The position numbers and the translations under genes were made by a program. From an uncultured Chlamydiae bacterium (GTDB lineage Bacteria; Chlamydiota; Chlamydiia; Chlamydiales; Rhabdochlamydiaceae), in assembly GCA_945957075.1 (NCBI GenBank), contig CAMFJP010000026.1, forward strand, positions 1 through 12,426: a stretch of 12,426 nucleotides of DNA, given 5' to 3'. Positions 1-6,892 of the stretch are shown here, in pieces. Positions within the stretch are counted from its first letter, which is position 1; each line of letters opens with the position of its first letter. The notes below the pieces were generated by a model. That model searched no databases. It was not told where the DNA came from and was given only the letters and a program-made list of their open reading frames with translations.

Positions 1-55
1 ACCGACACCACCACTTATGCGATCGTCGGCAGCGTCAGATGTGTATAAGAGACAG
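1..55 (+). other. Illumina Nextera adapter remnant (assembly artefact)
   Basis: Bases 37-55 are exactly the 19-bp Tn5 mosaic end used in Nextera libraries (AGATGTGTATAAGAGACAG). Bases 23-36 (TCGTCGGCAGCGTC) are the Nextera read-1 adapter stem that precedes it. The eight bases at 15-22 (TTATGCGA) sit where the i5 index belongs and match an index I recall from the Nextera set. Bases 1-14 do not match the expected P5 sequence cleanly and may be low-quality read sequence. This is untrimmed library sequence, not genome, and it shows that the window begins at a contig end. Confidence 0.97.
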
Positions 56-118
56 ATAACAAACTGCGGGTCCAGCAATACCAGCTCCTATTACGAGAAT
101 TTTATTTATAGCAGACAT
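56..118 (-). CDS. FAD/NAD-binding oxidoreductase, N-terminal fragment (partial)
   Basis: Reading leftward from an ATG at 118-116, 21 codons stay open until the adapter. They encode MSAINKILVIGAGIAGPAVC followed by Y. The pattern hydrophobic beta strand then GAGIAG is the dinucleotide-binding Rossmann motif (GxGxxG) found at the extreme N-terminus of flavin-dependent monooxygenases and amine oxidase-like flavoproteins. The GPAVCY continuation is most like FAD-dependent aromatic hydroxylases of the PHBH/UbiH type, but 21 residues cannot fix the substrate. An AAAGGA Shine-Dalgarno-like sequence (complement of 129-134) lies 10 bases before the start. The gene begins 23 bases downstream of the tRNA-Asn on the same strand, so the two may share a transcript. 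The rest of the gene is missing because the contig ends here. Confidence 0.75.
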
Positions 119-141
119 TGTTAGATAATCCTTTAGAGAAT

Positions 142-213
142 CTCCGGATGCAAGATTCGAACTTGCGACCAATGGATTAACAGTCCACTGCTCTACCGCT
201 GAGCTAATCCGGA
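142..213 (-). tRNA. tRNA-Asn (anticodon GTT)
   Basis: The complement of 213-142 folds as a complete cloverleaf. The 7-bp acceptor stem is perfect (TCCGGAT with ATCCGGA). The D arm is GCTC / AGCGGTA / GAGC. The anticodon stem is GTGGA/TCCAT with one G-T pair, and the loop CTGTTAA puts anticodon GTT at 181-179. The variable region is 5 nt, and the T arm is GCAAG-TTCGAAT-CTTGC with an intact TTCGA. The discriminator base is G (142). CCA is not encoded, so it would be added by the tRNA nucleotidyltransferase. There are no mispairs suggesting decay. Confidence 0.96.
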
Positions 214-227
214 ATAGAATTTAAGCC

Positions 228-256
228 TTGACTCTCTTCAAGGAGACGGCTAGATT
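228..256 (+). promoter_or_regulatory. candidate sigma-70/sigma-66 type promoter for the sohB-polA operon
   Basis: TTGACT (228-233, 5 of 6 matches to the -35 consensus) and TAGATT (251-256, 4 of 6) are separated by exactly 17 bases. A start site near 263 would give a leader of about 60 nt before the sohB ATG. It is the best promoter-like match in the only sizeable gap upstream of the long rightward gene train. A short dyad, ATTGTA (254-259) with TACAAT (268-273), overlaps the presumed start and could be an operator, although six-base arms can occur by chance in AT-rich DNA. Confidence 0.5.
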
Positions 257-260
257 GTAA

Positions 261-289
261 ATCTTAATACAATTGCGATTTCCTAGCAA
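261..289 (-). promoter_or_regulatory. candidate promoter for tRNA-Asn and the leftward flavoprotein gene
   Basis: On the minus strand TTGCTA (complement of 289-284) and TAAGAT (complement of 266-261) are separated by 17 bases, with 4 of 6 consensus matches in each hexamer. Transcription would start near 254 and give a leader of about 40 nt before the tRNA. This is a pattern match only. Its position, facing the rightward promoter across a 4-bp gap between the two -10 elements, makes it plausible. Confidence 0.4.
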
Positions 290-321
290 ATGGTGAGTGT
301 AAAAAGGAGGCTATTTAGCGT

Positions 322-1362
322 ATGCATGAGTCTATTTTCAAATCTTCTTTGCGATCTTTTTTTCGTAGTTTTTCAGGGCTTTTGGGGATTGCGATCGCCC
401 TGACTGTTTTTGTTGTGGCAGTTGGTATGTTTGGGCAATCAGATTCTTTGCCCCTTCCAGCAAAAGTGCGTATCTGTCCGGATGCAGAAGGACACAGGGT
501 GCCACTTCCTGAAAGTGCTCCTGTATTGGTTCGATTGGATTTTCATGGGGTTATTGGCCAGGGGGATCTTTCCGCAGAAAATGTTCAAAACCTTTTATTA
601 GATGCTCATGGAGATATGTTTAAAGAGGGCAGGGTAAAGGGCCTGCTTTTGCATATGAATACTCCGGGTGGGTATGCGGAGGATTCGGATGTAATTTATC
701 GAGCGATTATGGGTTTTAAAAAGAAATATAATATACCAGTCTATGCGTATGTAGAGGGTTTATGCGCTTCTGGAGGGATGTATATTGCTTCTGCAGCGGA
801 TAAGATTTATGCTGATCCAGGTAGTGTGATTGGATCTGTTGGTGTGCTTTTGGGCCCGACGTTTAATTTTTCGGGAGCGATGCAAAATTGGGGGGTTCAG
901 TCTCTAACCCTTACAGAGGGTAAAGACAAGGATGCGTTAAATCCCTTTAGACCATGGAAAGAGGGTGAAGATGCGTCGATTAGAGCTGTGGTTGAAGCAC
1001 TGTATAAGCGTTTTGTCTCTGTTGTAGTGGCAGGAAGACCTCATCTGGATGCACAAAAACTTGTAGATGAGTATGGAGCCCACGTTTTTATTTCTGCTGA
1101 GGCTGCAAAACTAGGTTATGTGGATGTGGGTGACACGAACTATGCAATGGCAGTTGATGATCTTAGAAAGACAGCCGGTATTGAGGATGGAGTTTCCTAT
1201 CAGGTGATTCGCCTTGAAACTGCACATTCTTTATTAGAAAATCTCACAGAGGGTAGGGCTGCTTTTATGACAGGAAAGATAACACACGAAATGCGTTTTG
1301 GTTCTTTAATGGGGCCTGAAATGGCAGGGCGTTTTTTATATCTCTATGCTCCACATGGATAA
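322..1362 (+). CDS. sohB: S49-family membrane serine peptidase (SohB/SppA-like)
   Basis: The 346-residue protein has one N-terminal hydrophobic segment (about residues 19-38) after a short basic stretch, consistent with a signal anchor holding the catalytic domain outside the membrane. The S49 fold is clear. A strand and loop KGLLLHMNTPGG (106-117) precede the nucleophile motif CASGGMYIASAADKIYA, with Ser150 as the predicted nucleophile. GSVIGSVGV (167-175) follows. TEGKDKDALNPF (199-209) contains Lys201 and Lys203, one of which (probably Lys203) should be the general base of the Ser/Lys dyad. Known family members cut leftover signal peptides or misfolded membrane proteins. The length is close to SohB and short SppA forms, not the duplicated E. 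coli SppA. AAGGAGG (304-310) lies 11 bases before the ATG. The 3' end overlaps the start of polA. As I recall, sohB beside polA is the chlamydial order. The function is certain at family level; the natural substrates are unknown. Confidence 0.93.
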   Translation: MHESIFKSSLRSFFRSFSGLLGIAIALTVFVVAVGMFGQSDSLPLPAKVRICPDAEGHRVPLPESAPVLVRLDFHGVIGQGDLSAENVQNLLLDAHGDMFKEGRVKGLLLHMNTPGGYAEDSDVIYRAIMGFKKKYNIPVYAYVEGLCASGGMYIASAADKIYADPGSVIGSVGVLLGPTFNFSGAMQNWGVQSLTLTEGKDKDALNPFRPWKEGEDASIRAVVEALYKRFVSVVVAGRPHLDAQKLVDEYGAHVFISAEAAKLGYVDVGDTNYAMAVDDLRKTAGIEDGVSYQVIRLETAHSLLENLTEGRAAFMTGKITHEMRFGSLMGPEMAGRFLYLYAPHG

Positions 1363-4000
1363 GCTTTACGTTTTAGATGCTGTGAACATTCTCTTTCGCT
1401 CTTACTATGCGATTGGGAAAATGACAAATCCAGAGGGGCTTTCTACTAATGCTCTCTATGGGTTTATACGCTCTGTGTATAAGCTCATGAAAGAGGGGGC
1501 TGCAGACTATCTTGTGGCCGTTTTTGACGGCCCGGATAACAAGCAAAGCAGAACGGCTTTGTATGCAGATTATAAAAAGCATAGAAAGAGGATGCCAGAG
1601 GATTTAGTCTTGCAGGTAGAGTGGGCGCGAAAATTTTGTGCTCTTGCAGGGATTCCTTGTCTAGAGGTTCCCGGAGTGGAGGCCGATGATGCGATGGGCG
1701 CTGTGGCTACATGGGCCGCTCGAAAAGGCAGCACGGTGTTTTTGTGCACAAGTGATAAGGACTTATGTCAGTTGGTATCAGATCATGTTTTTGTAATGGA
1801 ACTGCATAAAGAGGGGAGAGTTCTTGATAGAGAGGGGGTGCGTGAACGACTTGGGGTCTATCCAGAGCAGGTTGTTGATTTTTTAGCGATCATGGGCGAT
1901 GCCTCCGATCACATTCCTGGGATTGCTGGGTTTGGAGAAAAAACAGCGATCGCCCTTTTAGAGAAGGGGTCTCTCGATGAGCTCTATGCAGATCCGAGCA
2001 AGATTTCCAATGAAAAAAAACGTGTAACGTTTGTAGCTGAGAAGCAATCGGCTCTTTTAAGTCGAGACCTTGCCCGTGTACGCGTAGATGTTGATGTTCC
2101 TCAAGAAGTAGAGTTTTTTCATGTGAAAGAGCCTAATCTTTTGGCTCTGCAAGAGTTCTACAAAGAGATGCACTTTCTTTCTTTGCTTAAAGAGATGAAG
2201 CCTCAAGGGGGCAAAGAGGAGGGTGTGCGTTATCAATTAGTTGATGACATAGAGTCTTTAGAGAGGCTTGTACATATGCTGATTCAGCATAAAGAAATTG
2301 GGATGGATACAGAAACAACAGATGTTCGCCCTATGTATGCGCGTCTTGTAGGTATAGCTTTTAGTGTACAGCCCAAAGAGGCTTTTTATGTTCCTGTAAA
2401 TGGGAAACTCGGTAGGGAGGTTGTTGTAGATGCTCTTAATCGTTTGTGTGGGCATTCAGACATTTCTTTTTATGGGCATCATATTAAGTATGATATTCAT
2501 GTGCTTTTAAATGAGGGTGTCTGTTTTCCTAAAATCGCCTTCGATACGATGCTAGCTTCGTACCTATTGCAGCCTCATATTACAGGACATAGTTTAGAGG
2601 CTCTGAGTTTGGAAAAATTGGGTAAAGTAAAAACACCAATTACAACTTTGATCGGCAAGGGTCAAAAAAGCATGCAGGATGTGCCTATTGAAGATGTGTG
2701 CGCATACTGTTGCCAGGATGTTGATTATACATGTCAACTCAAAGAGCTATTTGCTTCAGAGATTGAAAAGGCAGATCTTAGCTATGTTCTCAACAAGATT
2801 GAGCTTCCGCTTGTGCCTGTTTTGATTAGAATGGAACGAACAGGGATTTATGTGAATGTGGAGCATTTACACATGCTTCAGGGCGTTGTTCGAAAAGAAC
2901 TTGGGCATTTAGAAAAAGAGGTTTACAAAGAGGCTGGGGAAGAATTTACGATTAATTCCCCAAAGCAGCTTGGGCATGTTCTTTTTGAAAAAATGGGGAT
3001 AAAATCTATCAAAAAAACTGCAACTGGGGGGCATTCTACAAGCGCTGAGGTGTTAGAAGAGTTAAAAGGCAGCTCTCCGATTATTGAACTTGTTTTGCAA
3101 TACCGAACGCTTGATAAACTGCGCGCAACGTATATAGAGGCTCTTCCAGAAGATGTGTTCCCAAAAACAGGACGGGTGCATTGTACTTTTAATCAGTTTG
3201 TAACGGCAACAGGGCGTTTGTCGTGCCAGGATCCGAATTTACAAAACATTCCGATTCGCTCGCCTATGGGACGCCGGATCCGAGAGGCGTTTGCTCCACA
3301 ACAAGAAGGATATCAATTTATTTCGGCAGACTATTCTCAAATAGAGCTGCGGCTTTTGGCCCATCTTAGTGAAGATCCAGCGCTTGTGAAAGCGTTTCAA
3401 GAGGGAGAAGATGTCCATGCTTATACAGCATCTCTTGTTTTTGGGGTGCCGCTTAAAGAGGTCTCTCAGGAGATGCGTTATAAAGCAAAAGCTGTGAATT
3501 TTGGTATTTTGTATGGACAGCAGGCTTTTGGACTGTCTAAAGGGCTTGGGATTAGTGTTAAAGAGGCGGCTCAGTTTATTGAAACATATTTTCAAAGATA
3601 TAAAAAAGTAAGGGAGTTTTTTGACTTTTGCAAGGAATCTGTGCGCAATCTGGGATATGCACTTACTTTAACGGGAAGACGGCGACCGATTCCTGAGATA
3701 GATAGTGTGAATCCTAATGTGCGCGCTGCAGCAGAAAGGCTTGCCATCAACACGCCGCTTCAAGGTACTGCAGCTGATTTGATTAAGCTTGCAATGTGTG
3801 AACTTGATATGTGGCTTTGCGCGCATGGGAGTTCTGGGAGTTTGCTCTTACAAATTCATGATGAGCTATTGTGCGAAGCTCCTAAGGATCAGTTGGATGC
3901 GTGCGCATCTCAGATGAAGCGTATTATGGAGGGGGTGCTTTCTTTGCGTGTTCCCTTGAAGGTTGATGTCTCTATTGGCAAAAATTGGGGAGAGTGTTAG
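1355..4000 (+). CDS. polA: DNA polymerase I with 5' nuclease and proofreading domains
   Basis: This is a full-length family A polymerase (881 residues from this start) for Okazaki fragment processing and repair synthesis. The N-terminal 5' nuclease (about 1-285) keeps its acidic metal ligands in VLDAVN (Asp8), VFDGP (Asp58), VEADD (110-112), TSDKD (134-136) and GDASDHIPG. The 3'-5' exonuclease domain (about 290-480) is intact: DTET gives Asp318 and Glu320, KYD gives Asp380, and YCCQD gives Tyr451 and Asp455. Proofreading is thus predicted to be active, unlike in the many bacteria where this domain has decayed. The polymerase domain has motif A ADYSQIELR (Asp659), motif B RYKAKAVNFGILYG (Lys712, Phe716, Tyr720) and motif C QIHDE (Asp836, Glu837). 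An ATG at 1346 in the same frame would add three residues. I prefer 1355 because MDKLYVLD aligns better with the usual PolA start. Neither site has a strong Shine-Dalgarno, so translation is probably coupled to sohB, which it overlaps by 8 bases. Confidence 0.97.
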   Translation: MDKLYVLDAVNILFRSYYAIGKMTNPEGLSTNALYGFIRSVYKLMKEGAADYLVAVFDGPDNKQSRTALYADYKKHRKRMPEDLVLQVEWARKFCALAGIPCLEVPGVEADDAMGAVATWAARKGSTVFLCTSDKDLCQLVSDHVFVMELHKEGRVLDREGVRERLGVYPEQVVDFLAIMGDASDHIPGIAGFGEKTAIALLEKGSLDELYADPSKISNEKKRVTFVAEKQSALLSRDLARVRVDVDVPQEVEFFHVKEPNLLALQEFYKEMHFLSLLKEMKPQGGKEEGVRYQLVDDIESLERLVHMLIQHKEIGMDTETTDVRPMYARLVGIAFSVQPKEAFYVPVNGKLGREVVVDALNRLCGHSDISFYGHHIKYDIHVLLNEGVCFPKIAFDTMLASYLLQPHITGHSLEALSLEKLGKVKTPITTLIGKGQKSMQDVPIEDVCAYCCQDVDYTCQLKELFASEIEKADLSYVLNKIELPLVPVLIRMERTGIYVNVEHLHMLQGVVRKELGHLEKEVYKEAGEEFTINSPKQLGHVLFEKMGIKSIKKTATGGHSTSAEVLEELKGSSPIIELVLQYRTLDKLRATYIEALPEDVFPKTGRVHCTFNQFVTATGRLSCQDPNLQNIPIRSPMGRRIREAFAPQQEGYQFISADYSQIELRLLAHLSEDPALVKAFQEGEDVHAYTASLVFGVPLKEVSQEMRYKAKAVNFGILYGQQAFGLSKGLGISVKEAAQFIETYFQRYKKVREFFDFCKESVRNLGYALTLTGRRRPIPEIDSVNPNVRAAAERLAINTPLQGTAADLIKLAMCELDMWLCAHGSSGSLLLQIHDELLCEAPKDQLDACASQMKRIMEGVLSLRVPLKVDVSIGKNWGEC

Positions 4001-4002
4001 TC

Positions 4003-4602
4003 TTGCTAAAAGTTGCAGTGACGGGTGGCCTTGCCTGCGGCAAGACTTCCGTATGCCGGGTGCTTGCGGAGTATGGCGCCTGTGTTGTCGATGCCGACAA
4101 ACTCGTGCACAACCTTCTTTCCCACGATAAAGCTATTGGAAAAAAGGTCATTGCATTGCTTGGCGCTCATGTTCTTGTTAAAGGAAAGTTGGATAGGGGA
4201 GAGATAGCAAGAGCTGTTTTTTCTGATGCCGAAAAACTGATCTCTCTTGAGAGTATTTTGCATCCCGCTCTAAAGGAAAAAATCGAAGACATTTACATTT
4301 CATGTACAAAAGCTTGCCCCCCACCCCCCTTTTTTGTTGTGGAGATTCCTCTTCTTTATGAAGCTCATTTTGACCATTTTTACGATATTGTGGTAGCAGT
4401 GGTGGCAGATGAAAATTTATGTCGAAGCCGTTTTACGGCTAAAACAGGGTGCTCTGCAGAGGAATATGACAAAAGAATGCTTAGGCAAATGCCTGTAACG
4501 CAAAAAGCAAATTTAGCTGACTATGTGCTTCTGAATAATGGAGACATGGGTCTATTAGAAAAAAACACTATTAAACTTATTAAGGAGCTTTCTTCCCAAT
4601 GA
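4003..4602 (+). CDS. coaE: dephospho-CoA kinase
   Basis: CoaE phosphorylates the 3'-hydroxyl of dephospho-CoA, the last step of coenzyme A synthesis, in the cytoplasm. The protein opens with strand KVAVTGG and the P-loop GGLACGKT (8-15), then the family signature VVDADKLVH (Asp30, Asp32). VEIPLLYE (113-120) corresponds to the usual hydrophobic-PLLFE lid motif, and RMLRQMP (158-164) to the conserved R...Q helix. The length, 199 residues, is normal. No ATG is available at the N-terminus. I chose TTG at 4003 because GGGGAG (3987-3992) lies 10 bases upstream and the reading starts two bases after the polA stop. TTG at 3985 or GTG at 3994 would add six or three residues. Residues 105-111 (C-PPPP-FF) are encoded by C6-A-C6-T6 (4317-4335), an unusual homopolymer cluster inside the gene. 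The stop overlaps the rho start as ATGA. Confidence 0.93.
   Translation: MLKVAVTGGLACGKTSVCRVLAEYGACVVDADKLVHNLLSHDKAIGKKVIALLGAHVLVKGKLDRGEIARAVFSDAEKLISLESILHPALKEKIEDIYISCTKACPPPPFFVVEIPLLYEAHFDHFYDIVVAVVADENLCRSRFTAKTGCSAEEYDKRMLRQMPVTQKANLADYVLLNNGDMGLLEKNTIKLIKELSSQ
4317..4335 (+). repeat. homopolymer cluster C6-A-C6-T6 inside coaE
   Basis: Three consecutive 6-base runs (C 4317-4322, C 4324-4329, T 4330-4335), broken by a single A at 4323, encode Cys-Pro4-Phe-Phe of CoaE just before the PLLYE motif. The frame is intact through the tract. Runs of this kind are candidates for replication or transcription slippage, and also for sequencing error. Nothing in the sequence shows that variation occurs. 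Confidence 0.6.
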
Positions 4603-5915
4603 ATCAAGAAGACCAAGTGCCAGGTGCCGAGATAGAGACCCCTCCACCTCCATCTGCTTCCATTATTCGCATTTCTGATTTGCAAAGAATGAATATCGAT
4701 CAGTTGAATCTCTATGCGCGCAATATGGGCCTGAAAAATTTGGGATCTTTAACCAAATCACAAATGGTCTTTGAGGTTGTAAAGAGTATTTCTGAGCGCT
4801 CAAACGACATTTTAGTTGGAGAGGGTGTTCTCGAAGTATTACCTGATGGGTTTGGGTTTTTAAGATCTCCTTATTACAATTATCTTCCATCCACAGAAGA
4901 TATTTACGTTTCTCCAGCACAAATTCGCCGTTTCGATTTAAAAAAAGGGGATACAGTTTACGGTACGATTCGTTCTCCTAAGGAGAAAGAGAAGTATTTT
5001 GCGATGTTAAAGGTGGAAAAAACCAATAACAAGTCTCCAGAAAGTGCTAAAGAAAGAATTTTATTCGAAAATTTAACTCCTCTTTATCCTAATAAACGGC
5101 TTGTTATGGAGACGCGAAAAGATCTTTTTACAACCCGTGTATTGGATCTGACATCGCCTATCGGTAAGGGACAAAGGGCTTTAATCGTAGCCCCTCCTCG
5201 TTCTGGTAAAACTGTGATTTTGCAAAACATTGCCAATGCTATTTCGATTAATAGCCCCGAAGTCTTTTTGATGGTCTTGCTTATTGATGAGCGTCCTGAA
5301 GAAGTGACAGATATGATTCGCAGTGTTAAAGGAGAGGTCGTCTCTTCTACATTTGACGAAACACCAGAGCGGCATGTCCAGGTAGCTGAGATGGCCATAG
5401 AGAAAGCCAGACGACTTGTTGAATATGGACACGACGTTGTGATCCTTTTGGATTCTTTGACGCGCCTTGCAAGGGCCTATAACACAGTGCAGCCCCATTC
5501 TGGTAAGATTTTAACGGGGGGTATTGATGCGAATGCTTTGCATAAACCCAAGCGCTTCTTTGGTGCGGCACGCAACATTGAAGAGGGAGGCTCCCTTACG
5601 ATCATAGCAACAGCTTTGATCGAGACAGGATCGCGTATGGATGAGGTGATCTTTGAAGAGTTTAAAGGCACAGGTAATATGGAGCTTGTCCTTGATAGGG
5701 GGCTTGCAGATAGAAGAGTATTCCCAGCTATTAATCTTGTGAAGAGTGGCACTCGTAAAGAGGACTTTTTGTATCATCCAGAGGAGCTTGAAAAAATTTA
5801 TCTCATGCGTCAGGCGCTTGCAGACTTGCCAGTTGTCGATGCCATGAAGTTGCTTTTGGGGCGTTTGCAGAAAACAAATAGTAATATTGAGTTTCTTCTG
5901 TCTATGAAAGAGTGA
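4599..5915 (+). CDS. rho: transcription termination factor Rho
   Basis: Rho is the hexameric RNA-dependent ATPase/helicase that ends transcription at untranslated RNA. All parts are present in 438 residues. The N-terminal SAP-like helices (about 25-65) include LNLYARNMG. The cold-shock-type primary RNA-binding domain (about 73-145) includes EVLPDGFGFLRS and DIYVSPAQIRRF. The RecA-type motor has P-loop APPRSGKT (198-205), LLIDERPEEVTDM, Walker B VVILLDSLTRLARAYN (280-295), a Q-loop SGKILTGG (301-308) and an R-loop IETGSRMDEV (341-350). The Q- and R-loops hold the RNA-contacting residues of the central pore; the R-loop lysine of E. coli (Lys326) appears as arginine here, a conservative change. 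A short acidic, proline-containing N-terminal tail (2-20) precedes the core. The ATG overlaps the coaE stop (ATGA), so translation is probably coupled. No long leader is visible, so the autoregulatory leader known in enteric rho genes is unlikely. Confidence 0.98.
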   Translation: MNQEDQVPGAEIETPPPPSASIIRISDLQRMNIDQLNLYARNMGLKNLGSLTKSQMVFEVVKSISERSNDILVGEGVLEVLPDGFGFLRSPYYNYLPSTEDIYVSPAQIRRFDLKKGDTVYGTIRSPKEKEKYFAMLKVEKTNNKSPESAKERILFENLTPLYPNKRLVMETRKDLFTTRVLDLTSPIGKGQRALIVAPPRSGKTVILQNIANAISINSPEVFLMVLLIDERPEEVTDMIRSVKGEVVSSTFDETPERHVQVAEMAIEKARRLVEYGHDVVILLDSLTRLARAYNTVQPHSGKILTGGIDANALHKPKRFFGAARNIEEGGSLTIIATALIETGSRMDEVIFEEFKGTGNMELVLDRGLADRRVFPAINLVKSGTRKEDFLYHPEELEKIYLMRQALADLPVVDAMKLLLGRLQKTNSNIEFLLSMKE

Positions 5916-5920
5916 TTGTT

Positions 5921-6892
5921 ATGAGCAAAAAGGTATCGGTTGCGATCGTTTGTGGGGGGAAATCTGCAGAGCATGAGGTCTCGTTGGTTTCAGCGCGCCT
6001 TGTCGCAGAGGCTCTGAATAAAGATAAGTACGATGTGCGTCTTGTGATGATGGATAGAGATGGACGTTTGGATAGCCCTGGGGCACTCGATGATGCAGAG
6101 GTTGTGTTTCCGCTTGTTCATGGGACTCATGGTGAGGATGGATGCTTGCAGGGATGGTTAAAGATCCGAGGGCTTCCTTTTGTTGGCGCCGGAGTTTTGG
6201 GTTCTGCTGTTGGTATGGATAAAGATGTGACCAAGCGTCTTTTGAAAGGGGCAGGCCTTCCTATTGTTGATTTTTTATGCTGCCACGCCCATGAAACTAT
6301 AGATTGTGATCATGTTGCAACAAGATTGGGACTTCCGGTATTTGTAAAGCCTGCAAGTTTGGGATCCTCTATTGGTGTCACACGTGTGGATCATCTGGAT
6401 CAGCTATCGCGGGCTATTCAACATGCATTTGTGTATGATAGAAAGATTATCATTGAAAAGGGCGTTTTGGGTAGAGAGATTGAGTGCGCGGTTCTTGGTA
6501 ATGAAGACCCTATAGCTTCTTTGCCGGGAGAGGTGATTGTTCATAGCAGTTTTTATTCTTATGAAGCAAAGTATCTTGATCCACAAGGTGCCACGGTTGT
6601 CATTCCAGCTCCGCTTTCAGAGGAGATGACGGTCAAGATTCAGGATATGGCAAAGAGTGCTTATCGCACGTTGTGCTGCTCTGGGATGGCCCGTGTTGAT
6701 TTCTTTCTTCAAAGTTCAGGGGAAATTTTCATTAATGAGTTAAATACTCTTCCTGGATTTACACCTACAAGTATGTATCCAAAAATGTGGGAGGCAACAG
6801 GTCTTCCCTATACCGAACTTCTTGACAAATTGATTGTGCTCGCATTTGATAAGTTTCATAAAGAGTTAGAGCTGAAAACAACATATTTATGA
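5921..6892 (+). CDS. ddl: D-alanine--D-alanine ligase (stand-alone)
   Basis: Ddl joins two D-alanines with ATP to supply the end of the peptidoglycan stem peptide. From the ATG at 5921 it is 323 residues. The ATP-grasp features are complete: GGKSAEHEVSL with Glu17 at the place of E. coli DdlB Glu15; FPLVHGTHGEDG; FVKPASLGSSIGV with the Ser149-Ser150 pair; the omega loop YSYEAKY with Lys217 and Tyr218; MARVDFF (Asp260); and the metal site INELNTLPGF (Glu273, Asn275). Retaining Tyr in the omega loop points to D-Ala-D-Ala specificity, not the D-lactate specificity of VanA types. A GTG at 5912 would overlap the rho stop. I prefer ATG 5921 because AAAGAG (5907-5912) sits 8 bases before it. In Chlamydia, ddl is fused to the 3' end of murC, so a free gene after rho is notable. 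The stop overlaps ispF as ATGA. Confidence 0.94.
   Translation: MSKKVSVAIVCGGKSAEHEVSLVSARLVAEALNKDKYDVRLVMMDRDGRLDSPGALDDAEVVFPLVHGTHGEDGCLQGWLKIRGLPFVGAGVLGSAVGMDKDVTKRLLKGAGLPIVDFLCCHAHETIDCDHVATRLGLPVFVKPASLGSSIGVTRVDHLDQLSRAIQHAFVYDRKIIIEKGVLGREIECAVLGNEDPIASLPGEVIVHSSFYSYEAKYLDPQGATVVIPAPLSEEMTVKIQDMAKSAYRTLCCSGMARVDFFLQSSGEIFINELNTLPGFTPTSMYPKMWEATGLPYTELLDKLIVLAFDKFHKELELKTTYL

Noticed and set aside
37..55. A Tn5-like transposon end.
   Set aside because: The mosaic end is directly joined to the synthetic Nextera adapter stem, so it is library DNA and not a resident transposon.
391..1953. Two copies of the octamer GCGATCGC (391-398 and 1946-1953), reminiscent of the cyanobacterial HIP1 repeat.
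   Set aside because: Both fall in coding sequence as Ala-Ile-Ala codons, and two copies are too few for a genome-wide repeat family. No other cyanobacterial sign is present.
3239..3595. A 118-codon open frame on the minus strand within polA.
   Set aside because: It lies wholly opposite the conserved polymerase domain, has no recognisable motif and is best explained as a shadow of polA codon use.
5084..5777. Several 74-105 codon minus-strand frames opposite rho.
   Set aside because: They overlap one another and the conserved ATPase core of rho, and show no motif or plausible start context.
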